A DNA stretch of 64,000 nt from the NCBI GenBank assembly GCA_025765615.1, contig JAIVFJ010000001.1:186001-250000 (forward strand), written 5' to 3'. The stretch's first letter is position 1. The number at the start of each line of letters is the position of its first letter. This document shows positions 30,633 to 39,924 of this stretch, piece by piece. Position numbers and translations under genes: made by a program. The notes under the pieces are model-generated. The model had not been told where the DNA came from. It saw only the letters and a list, made by a program, of their open reading frames with translations, and did not search any database. Source of the stretch: Zopfochytrium polystomum. Its lineage: Eukaryota; Chytridiomycota; Chytridiomycetes; Chytridiales; Chytridiaceae.

Positions 30633-32458
30633 GATGAAGCAGGACGAAATCGACTCTCCGCAGCGGCCGCCCTCAAGAGGCTCCAACGTCTCAACGGAGC
30701 TGAACGACAGCACCCAGGACCTCGAGGCGAGGGGATCTTCGAAGGCGAGCAACAGCAATAAGATTGTACGTTTGCACCTTTCGGGCACCAATTAGAACCA
30801 CATGCACTACACGCTCTGTCCCTCCTCCTCATTACTCTTACAATTCACCATTCCGAGCCTGTCCTTCTTCTGCTCCTCCACCTTCGCGCGCCTCAGAATG
30901 AAAACTTCTTACACGAAAAGAATAGGTTGACTGGGACGGCCCCGACGATCCCGCGAACCCACGAAACTGGTCAAACTTAAAGAAATGGACTGTTGTCGCC
31001 ATGCTGAGCATCATAACCCTCATGTCAACAATGGGCTCCTCAGTCGTCGCTCCAACTGTGCCGTTCATAGCCGCTGGTAGGGTGCTTAAACAAGGCTTTT
31101 ATGACGGAGCAACTTACCCTTCCCGTTCCAGATTTGGGGCTCACAACGAAACTTCAGATAGAAATGATCATTTCTATCTACGTGCTGGCCTTTGGCATCG
31201 GACCCTTGTTTATCGGACCCCTTTCGGAGATCTACGGTCGCCGAGGGCTCATGCTGATTGGCAACGTAATTTTCTTGGCGTTCAACGTTGCGTGCTCCGT
31301 CTCGACCAACTACGGCGAGATGCTCACGTTTCGATTTTTGGCGGCTTTAGCTGGCAGTGGCCCGTTGGCGGTAATTAAATTATGCCTCCAATTTTTTCTT
31401 TCCTTTCGTGTTTGCCTGCGTGCATCTAAGATGCACCCTCTCCCGACGATGCGCAGATCGGAGCCGGCATGATCAGCGACATGTTCACCGCCGAAAAGTT
31501 TGGCGTGGCCGTCAACATGTACTCGCTCGCGCCGACGCTCGGCCCGGCGGTCGGCCCACTCGTCGGATCGCTGATTGCGCAAAACTTGACCTGGCACTGG
31601 GCGTTCCACATCATCACCATCGTCGACGGTGCGGTCCTCGTGCTGGCTATTTTCTTCCTCAGCGAGACCTTTGCGCCGGTCCTCTTGGAAAGAAAAGCCG
31701 CCCGCCAGCGCACCCTCACGGGCGACCAAGACCTGCATGTAGCCGGCGGCGGCACGGCGAACAAGAACGTGCGGGAGCTGCTGGTCGAATCCGTCAAGCG
31801 GCCGTTCATCCTGCTCTTCACGCAGCCCATCGTTCAGATCATCTCGTTCTCCATGGCCTACCTGTACGGCATCCTCTACCTAGTCATTGCAACCTTCACC
31901 CAGCTCTGGGTCGTCCGCTACCACCAGTCCCTCGCCATCTCCGGCGTCCACTTCCTCTCCCTCGGCATCGGCCTCATCGCCGGCACCGTCGGATCCGGCC
32001 CGGTCATGGACCGCATCTACCTGCGGCTGCGCAACTCCAACGACGGCACCGGACTCCCCGAGTTTCGCCTCCCCATCACGATCCTGTTCTCGGTGCTACT
32101 GCCCATCGGCCTGTTCATGTACGGCTGGAGCGCGCAAAACACCGTATTCTGGCTGGCGCCCGACGTCGGGATGATGCTGTTTGGCCTCGGGTTCACGGTG
32201 CTGTTCCAGGCGCTGTCGGTGTACACGGTCGACACGTACCGCCGCTACGCCGCTAGCGCCATGGCCTCCGCGTCCTTCTTGCGATCAGCGTTTGGGTTTG
32301 CGTTCCCGCTGTTTGCTCAAGACATGTACGATGCCCTCGACTATGGGTGGGGGAACTCGCTGCTGGGGTTTGTTGCCATGCTGTGCTTCCCGGCGTCGGT
32401 GCTGCTGTACAAGTATGGCGGGTGGCTGCGCGCGAGGAGCGCGTACGCCGCGGGATAA
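30633..32458 (+). CDS. MFS transporter, DHA1 type (copy 2, tandem paralogue)
   Basis: Four exons (30633-30765, 30926-31076, 31132-31370, 31457-32458) encode about 507 aa with 12 predicted membrane helices. It shares with copy 1 the N-terminal PPSRGSNVS, VDWDGPDDPANPRNW, motif A (GPLSEIYGRR), the LYGILYLVIATFTQLWVVRY block and the C terminus LYKYGGWLRARS. All three introns fall at the same codons as in copy 1, showing a tandem duplication after intron gain. The last exon is close to identical in protein, while introns and N termini have diverged. Likely an exporter of unknown substrate. Confidence 0.92.
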
Positions 32459-33131
32459 TTGACCTTCTCACGAGCACGAAATCATCTCTTAATTCTCTCT
32501 TTCACCCTCGCTTCTCTAAATCTGTGCGTGTGTGTCGCTCTCTTTGTTTCTTTTTTTATGTCTGATTTGCAGCGTGTCTGTTCTTTGTCGGAATCGCGGT
32601 GGTTCCTTCGCTTTTCGGCAGACACCATTTCACATTGTCTCATGGGTTTTCTGGACACCCGTGCCGCGGCGTGCAGCGGAAAACTAGTACAACAAACAAA
32701 AAAGAGGGGGGGAAATGAAACACGAAGTCAAGAGCGGTGATGCCTCATCGACAGTGACAAACTGCTCGCTTTGCCAGTTTCATCCCCGAGAGGGACCTCA
32801 GTTTGCGCGAGGAGGTAAGTCGAGAACGTTTGGAACAGTCACCGAGGGCCAAAAAGTGGGGGTGCCCAGGGCCTTGAAAAGTCAGAGTAGGAAGACGCCT
32901 GCGGAATTTGGATGAAGGAGGGGCTGGATGAGTTGCTATTAGAATTTCATATGAGTTTCGCCAGCTGCTGGCACAAACGGTGATCGCGAAATGGAGGAAC
33001 CACTAAGACACTTTGGATGAATAAAATACTTTGACAATGTTTGGAATTCTGTTCTGTATTCACTGTCACTCCATAGTATTTTGAGCCTATCGAAGGAAAA
33101 GGCAAACGCACCAGGAAAAGAAAACGGTGAC
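32459..33131. other. Intergenic (3' flank of MFS copy 2)
   Basis: No family-like frame was found. Confidence 0.4.
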
Positions 33132-33290
33132 ATGCAATCACCGTGATCACTAAAAAAATGGAGGAGGAAAATGCGATCACTGTGATAACAGAAGAAATAA
33201 AGGAAAATGTCACCGTGATCACAAAAGAAATAGAGGAAAATGCAATCACCGTGAGAACAAAACAAAATAGAGGAAATGCCCTCACCGATC
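33132..33290. repeat. Degenerate tandem repeat, 33-39-bp unit, about 4 copies
   Basis: Units start ATGCAATCACCGTGATCAC or close variants and end in a GAGGAAA-like run. Unit lengths are 39, 36, 33 and 36 bp, all multiples of three. The plus frame gives ITKKMEEENAITV, ITEEIKENVTV, ITKEIEENAITV. An open 61-codon frame crosses it, but no gene is clearly attached. Confidence 0.75.
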
Positions 33291-33679
33291 CCTGTCACTC
33301 ACCACATCCCCTCGGCCCTGGCCTGTGAATCGAGCTGATGCAAGCAAGGTGCTCTTTCCTCTCGTGCCTACCTGGGATTTCTGAAACTTTTGAGCCTGCC
33401 ACTTGTACCAAGCAAAAACGTCACCGGTCAAGACTCTTCAAACCAGTCTGTGTGGAAGTACCTGAAAGCAAGAGATACCCGAACACCCCGGAAAATCAAT
33501 TTAGCTGAAGAAAAACAGCCTGAGCAGCAGACTCTTACTGTGTTAAATGTTCCCTGGATGTTACAACCGCTTAACCTCCGAGAAGTACTCCCGAATGGAG
33601 ATATCACCAAGATAGACAGACGGAGAAAGAAACAGAGACAGAGACAGAGACAGAGAGAGATAGTTGAATGATGCATCTA

Positions 33680-34579
33680 TGAGTGAGACAGCAAGGACTG
33701 TCTCCACCTAGCACATTCCAGGTGGGGCATGCAGCACAGCCGCACCCCGACCTTGACCGCAGGCGTGCAGCCTTTGATTCAAATGAGGATGCTGAAAAGG
33801 CGGTAGAACTCGTAGAAAGCTCTGCGATGGACGCGCTGGAACGAAAGAGGAATCTCGCTTGGGCGGATCGAGTTGACTGCACAGCAAAGGAGGCGGTCGG
33901 CGTTTTTTGCTGCGAGTGTACTGCGACAAACGTACCGCCATTTAAGCGCTGCAATCTATCAAAGAGGGTCTGCCCTTGGTCCCCTTTGCCGGATGGTGTA
34001 CGACCATTTTTCAATCTGAAAAAAATGCTGCTAAACGGGTATGTTCAATTTGAAACTCTACGTTCGAACTTTCGGGATGTACTTTTATCATTGTTTTACT
34101 TGTACAGCTGGGGTTTGAACGAAAGACTAAGTTTCGTCATTGACTTTGTGACGGACCGAGAGAGCTTATCAAAATGTCGTAGCCAATCGAATGGTGTCCG
34201 TTTTGAAGGCAGCCAGCTCAAGCGAAAAGTTTCCGCTCACTATGTCGTTGCTTGCTGTAGGGGAGACTAATGTGGTACTGGCGACCTTTGTAGCATTTAA
34301 ATTGGGTCTTGGGTTGGAGCTTCTTCCGCAAAAAGCCCCGAAACCGCTTCAGATTAGAAGACTGGGGAATACGCTGAGGGATCTTTTTTTTTGAGAGTGT
34401 GCCAATCTTAACATCACCCCTTCCACCGGAAATCAAGACAATCCGAGCGAGGTGCCTGATTGCAGCAGATTTCGACATCAACGCAGCTTCGCCGTTGGCC
34501 CAGAAGCTGGGCATTCTGCTCGTGGTAATAGAAAGCCAGTTTGGTCGCCAAGAGGACCAGAACGGGAGCGAAAACGGCG
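33680..34579. other. Intergenic or unrecognised coding
   Basis: A 195-codon plus frame at 33683-34270 has no recognisable domain and mixed composition. I do not support it as a gene. Confidence 0.3.
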
Positions 34580-34999
34580 ATGGGCGGCGGTGCGGGGCTG
34601 TCGTCGTCGGCGGGGCGGCAGAGCGCTGCGGGGGTGCGTTTTTGGGTCTGGCGAGTGCCGGTGGGTGGGGCGACGGCGCGGGCGCTGCACGAGCGCGGCG
34701 CGCGAGCGGTCGAGGTGTACGACGCGACGGAGGCCGCGACGGCGGTGATGACGGACGTGCCGCCGGCGCGCCCCGCGCTGTGGGAGGGCTGGATGCGCGT
34801 GCTGCCGGCGTACGAGGTCGACGTGCGGAAGTGCTGCGGGTCAGGTCCAGCGTGGTTGCGGAGCGCATTGTGGCGGCAGGCGCGGGCGATCCGAGCGAGG
34901 CGCTCGAGGCGTACGTCCGGCGACATTTTCGAGCGCCGCAGAGTCGACGGCGTCGACGAGTTCCACTTCTACTCGCACCAAGACGAGTCGTGTTGCTCA
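34580..34999 (+). CDS. Hypothetical protein, possibly first exon
   Basis: A GC-rich frame from MGGGAGLSSSAGRQ contains VRFWVWRVPVGGATARALHE and FHFYSHQDESCC. The third-position GC bias resembles real genes here and the frame is open, with a possible splice donor at about 35000. I do not recognise a family. Antisense frames in this GC-rich patch are also open, so confidence is low. Confidence 0.25.
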
Positions 35000-35450
35000 G
35001 GTTTGGTGCACGCAGTATTTCATGATCCCAACAATTTCTTTCTTCTCACTGTCCATTCATCAATACTTTACACCAATACTTTGGGACCATTCAGCACGGG
35101 CCACGGAGTGTCCCCTCTGGCACTGGAGCAAGCGCTGGGGTAATTTAGCGCCGCCTACCCTCAAAAGAACATTCCTCCAGCCCCGCCTTTCCGAGGATGT
35201 CCACAGCAAAAGGAGACCATTGTCACCGCGGTAAAAGAAGCCAGAAGCCCATAAACAGATATGCTTGCTTGCTTTCGCTTTGTTTGTTCATGTTGTGGTT
35301 TGGCCTGACCCTGATCTGATACCAAAACATGTGACTCATGCAGGTGCTTTTTTTGATGAGTAAACGAAATTTCCTTTTTCGGTTACATTTGCCATAGATA
35401 AATAATAATTCACATAATCCACAACAACAACAACAACAACAATATCAATA

Positions 35451-37809
35451 ATGGCAGCCGCGCAAATCGCCGCCCTGAACGACAAGGCCGTCGATATCGT
35501 CCTGGAGTCTGACCCGCGTGCGTGTCTGTCGTCCTGAGGGCGGCCTTCCTTCCTTCCTTCCTTCCTTCCTTCCTTCCTTGATCGACTCAATCTCCCTTTC
35601 CATTCATTCATCGACCATCTTCTTTCCACCTACACCACCCCACATCCATCCATCCATCCATCCATCCATCCGTACCCTTTGAAAACGAATAGTCTATGCC
35701 CCGGTCTTTGGCATCCGCGGCAAGCTCGAGGACCAGGTCTGCCAGGTGTCCAAGGCCTACAAAGAGTCCATGATCGCCAAGGTGAAGGACCTCCTGGCCG
35801 ACGCCACCGCCGTCGAGAAGGAGTTTGCAGGAAGCCTGTCCAAGCAGGACGCCGACGATCTGAGGTTCCTCAAGTTCTTTGCGACGTCGGCCCTCGAGCA
35901 CGAGGGCGTGCCGGGCGAGGTCGGATACTCGATCGAGCTGAGCGAAGAGTGCGTGTTTGTGTTTTTTGGCGTATTGTCCGCTTGGTTGTCGGGCCACATG
36001 TGCTGACCGTGCCCCTTTTTTTTTCACTTACTTTTCATTTTGGATGTCGGCGTGTGTAGCCACATGAACGGAAACCTCGCTTTCTTCGAGATGGGCTTTG
36101 GTATTCACGCTCAGGCCCCAACCTTCCTCCAAACTCATTGACAAAAAACAAAAAAAAAAAAAAAAAAAAAAAAAACGCTCCTAGGCTCCTACCAGCCAGC
36201 CAGCACCCCGGAAGATTTCGCAAACTACAAGAAACGCTTGGCCCGTCTGCCCAAAGTCTTTGACGACATCATTGACAACTTTCGCCATGGCATCCGCCGG
36301 AACGTCACGCTTCCAAAGTCATCGATCGAGCTGTTGATAAAAAAATGCACCACGTCGTCGTTCGAAGGGCTCGAAGGGCCTGCGCTCGACGCGGCCGTGC
36401 TCGACGGTCTCATGGCCAAGAAAGAGGAGGCCAAGAAAGTCATGGGGGACGAGGCGTACCTTGTGGAGGATATTAAGGAGTACGTTCTGAAGGGGTACGC
36501 GAAGGTGAAAAAGTTTTTGGAGGAAGAGTACCTTCCGCATGCGAGGAAGAACGACGGGTTGTTTGGGTTGGATGGTTACAAAGAGGTAAGAGTTTTCCGT
36601 TCGTTTCCCTTTTGTTTTGTTGATAACACGCTCCTCTCCGCACCCCAACCCATCGATGATCTGCAGGCGTACGAAGGTTACATTTTCAAGCACACTTCAG
36701 TCCGATACAAGGCCGACGAAATCCATGAGATTGGGCTGAAGGAGGTGGACCGCATTTGGTCTCGGATGGAAGAGGTGAAGAACCAATGCGGATTCGAGGG
36801 CACCGTGAAGGAGTTCCAGAACGCCATCAACGACCGCGAAAAGTTCCCCTTCATCTACTTTGAGAAGCCCGAAGAGGAGGTTATTCCCTACTACAAGGAT
36901 ATCTTGGTCCGCGCCGAGGAAAAGATGAAGGAGTACTTTGAGAGGTTCCCGAAGTTTCAGTGCGCAATCGACCCCGTCCCGGCGAACATGGAGGCACAGA
37001 TGCCTCTGGCTTTTTACATGCCAGGAACGGCGGACAAGTAAGACTTGCAACCTATTCTTTCTTTTTTCCTTTGACACAATGCCCCAATCCTTCTAATCGC
37101 ATGTAATTTATTCTTTCTCAGGGCGGGATCCTTCAGGGCCAACCTCCGCCTCCACAAGACCAAGCCTCGTCACGTTGCGGTTGCCGTGTGTCTTCACGAG
37201 GCGATGCCGGGCCACCACCACCAGCTTTCGATCGCGCTGGAAAACGAGAACCAGCACGTGATCCGAAAGATGAACATGGAGACGGCGTACGCCGAGGGTT
37301 ACGGCCTCTACAGCGAGTTCCTGGGCGAGGAGATGGGATTCTACACGAACCCGTTCGACATGTTTGGACGCCTCGAGTGCGAGATGCAGCGCGCGTGCCG
37401 CCTCGTGGTCGACTCGGGCCTCCACGCGAAAGGATGGACCATCGAGCAGGGCGTTGAGTACATGGCCGCGAGGCTGTCGCTGCCACGAGAGGAGCTCGTG
37501 TCGGAGGTCCGTCGGTACTGCGTCATGCCAGGACAGGCGCTTGCGTACAAGATTGGCGAGATCAAGATGAAGGAGCTGCGGGCGCGCGCCGAGAAGGAGC
37601 TCGGAGAAAAGTTCAGCATCAAGAAGTTCCACTCAGCCATGCTGGACCAGGGGTCGCTGCCCCTGGGCGTGTTGGAGGAGGTTGTCAACGACTATGTGAG
37701 TGCCTCTTCTTGTTCCTCCAGTGAATCAATAGTCTATCCCCGGCGGGTAAGTCTTGACAAACTGTTTCATCGCTTTTCTGCACAGATCAAGAACGCGAAG
37801 CAGGAATAA
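35451..37809 (+). CDS. DUF885 family protein (putative metallopeptidase fold)
   Basis: Seven exons (35451-35517, 35693-35948, 36060-36100, 36185-36585, 36667-37037, 37122-37695, 37786-37809) join in phase to about 577 aa. The DUF885 hallmark is VCLHEAMPGHHHQL, an H-E-x-x-x-x-H-H arrangement like a zinc-peptidase helix. It is followed by ETAYAEGYGLYSEFLGEEMG, which would carry further metal or active-site residues, and the tail MPGQALAYKIGEIKMKELR. The family is common in bacteria and present in some fungi; its reaction is not established. No signal peptide or membrane segment is present, so it is probably cytosolic. Confidence 0.9.
35544..35671. repeat. Two tetranucleotide runs in DUF885 intron 1
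   Basis: (TTCC)n at 35544-35579 and (CATC)n at 35643-35671, both inside the first intron (35518-35692). The second is just upstream of the acceptor. Confidence 0.9.
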
Positions 37810-38154
37810 TGGGAGCCCTAAAACCGGTTCGGACTTTATTTTGGAAGTTCCCGGGGAAATCGATCACACCTTGTAGGCTCTTTTCGGAAGGTGTGGGAAA
37901 TATAAACACGAATTCACACCATGAATCGCTGCCACTGAATGGCATTTTAACCGATAAGAACCTCCTCTGGGAGTAGCGAGCGGGATAGATTGACCGCGGC
38001 TGCTCGGACTTGTATGTGTGTGTGTGTCCACTTCAAATCATAGGCCTTATGAGTTTGTCGCCTTCTCCATGAGCGATCTACCTTCGCTGTGATGTGCTGG
38101 TCATCATAGGGAAAATGCGCTTGGCAGTGATATTAAGGCCAAAAAGCCTCTCCT
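37810..38154. other. Intergenic
   Basis: 3' flank of the DUF885 gene. No feature was recognised apart from a short GT run near 38020. Confidence 0.4.
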
Positions 38155-38403
38155 CTACACGGGCACGGGACCCCAAGACGACGCGTCCTTGAACGCGCCG
38201 TCCCTATGCTGGTCAGCGCGCTGCCGCTCCTCCGAGTCCTTGTCCCTGCCACCGCCTGCGCCGCCGCCCCGCGACCCCTGCGCCGTCAGGTACCTCTCCT
38301 CAATCTCTTGCGACGAAATGTCGGTGAGCTCGGGGCTCTCGGCCAGCTTCTGCAACACGTCCGGCGGCACGAGGTCGTACAGGTCCTGTTCGAACAGGCT
38401 CAT
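38155..38403 (-). CDS. Hypothetical acidic/basic small protein (82 aa)
   Basis: The frame MSLFEQDLYDLVPPDVLQKL continues with SSQEIEERYL and a Gly/Arg/Asp-rich tail. The amphipathic, non-repetitive first 40 residues look coding. The family is not recognised. Its start codon touches the left end of the truncated helicase copy, so its promoter region was replaced by, or arose with, that duplication. Confidence 0.4.
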   Translation of the reverse strand: MSLFEQDLYDLVPPDVLQKLAESPELTDISSQEIEERYLTAQGSRGGGAGGGRDKDSEERQRADQHRDGAFKDASSWGPVPV

Positions 38404-38404
38404 T

Positions 38405-39553
38405 CACACCACTGCAGCATCTTTTCTGCGAGTGCTCGAGAAGTTTGGCGCTCTGAATCCCGAGTCGCATATTCTCGTTTGGGGGTGCTCCGCAGGGTTG
38501 CGCCGAGAAGACGATCACAGCCTCGGCGCTGCGTTTGAGAGAGTCGTGTACCACAAGCCATTCAAGGAAATGATCCTCGAGAAGTAGTATGTAGCAGCGC
38601 TGGCCCTTGGTAATTGAAATTGTTCTGACGGATTATTGTCGCAGCCATTTGCGTAGTTTGTGTTACTTTCGAGTTGGGACCGTGAAGACGCGTGTTTTGA
38701 TCGACGATCGACGGAACTCAGGCCTCAGGCGATGACTACGCACAGCCCTCCTGAAGGCGGTTACGTAGATCGTAGTAACATTTGCGTAGTTGAGAGATGA
38801 AAGGGGCACGCCTGTTGGTATTGTTGAACAGCCATCAACTCCGCTGATTTCGAATTCACTTTTTCGGAATATCACCTCCTCTGCCTTTTGAAATGCACTT
38901 GTATGTGCTGGATGTCAGACGAGCATCCTACCCACAAGCGAAAAATGACTGTCGCTTTTTCAGTGTATGTAGCCCACATGGAATCACTGACTCAAGCATT
39001 CAGAGATGCTGGAATCGATGCTTGCGGTGTCAACGGGAACATATCGGCAGCCGAACGGAGTGGTATTATTCATGATTTTTCGAATGGATTGTTTTCCGTG
39101 ATTGTCAACTACTGTCGGTAGAAGGCCTTGACGTTGGCGAGCCCCAGACTGCTTTTTTGTTTTTGAATACATATCGCAGGTACCCTCACGGAAGGAGTTG
39201 ATATTTCCGGAATCGACTGCGTGGTTCTGGCTCGCCCGACTCGATCCTCCATTCTGCTCATGCAGATGTTTGGCCGGGGGCTCGGGAAGCACAAATATCC
39301 AGGCGGAGTCGAGAAGGCCGATTGCTTGATCCTCGATTTTGTGGACGAAACTGAGCGAGATGCGGGCGGATGCGCAACAGTCCCGTCCCTCCTGGGCCTT
39401 CGGCAAAATGTCAAGCTGAATTCCGATGCGTCGCCTGATCTAATTACAAAGACGCGTAAGAGGAAACGGAAAGGCAGCGTAAGCAGGCATGAAGAGGGTA
39501 AGATGGCACAGATACTCAAGTATTGGCACGGAATGCGGGGTGGATTGCAGTGA
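38405..39553 (+). pseudogene. Truncated copy of the IRC3-like helicase
   Basis: It is homologous to the second half of the helicase at 42759-45443. The similarity begins just after the DEAH box ([22 protein letters not shown], about 38430) and continues through [20 protein letters not shown] (about 38920), RDAGIDACGVNGNIS, TEGVDISGIDCVVLARPTRS (about 39190) and [16 protein letters not shown]. Motifs I and II are absent, the stretch equivalent to the exon after HKPF (38640-38800) is frame-broken, and the C-terminal DNA-binding part is replaced by a Lys/Arg-rich end. Intron positions match the intact gene, so it arose by DNA duplication and not by retrocopying. It cannot be an active helicase. 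Confidence 0.85.
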
Positions 39554-39777
39554 CGACAATTAATGAAAGTATCTATGCATTGTATCACTGAAGTCTCGTG
39601 AAATACTACGCACTAAGTGCAGCGCAGACCCAAGGACCTTGACAAAATCCAATCAAGTTACAGCTGCCAACACTAAAAGGAAAATGTCGGTCGCAACTCT
39701 GAATGTACAAAAAAAGGAAAGTACTCAATTGGAATGAGCATGGGGAAGAGAACGCGTCCTCACAAAGAAAGTCTGTG

Positions 39778-39924
39778 CTAACGGATGCCAAGCTGCGTCT
39801 TTACGTCGTCCTCAAACTCCTTGAGCCGCGGCAGCTGCTCCATCATCAGCTCAAACAAAACCTTATCACCGACTCGACCGACCGACTCGCAAACGCAGGC
39901 TGATTCATGAAAATCTCGGCCAGG
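39778..39924 (-). pseudogene. C-terminal scrap of the lipase-like/GTPase family
   Basis: Minus-strand fragments NQPAFASRSVESV and, in another frame, MMEQLPRLKEFEDDVKTQLGI match the last 60 residues of the large protein at 59125-63075 (EQPAFKSRTVESV..MEQLPRLKEFKDEVKRQLGI). A frame break lies between the two pieces. It is a remnant of a lost paralogue. Confidence 0.75.

Noticed and set aside
33132..33290. CRISPR-like array
   Set aside because: Units are adjacent and degenerate, with no unique spacers, and the genome is eukaryotic.
37108..37632. Large open frames antisense to the DUF885 gene
   Set aside because: They mirror the GC-rich codon use of the real exons and show no family features.
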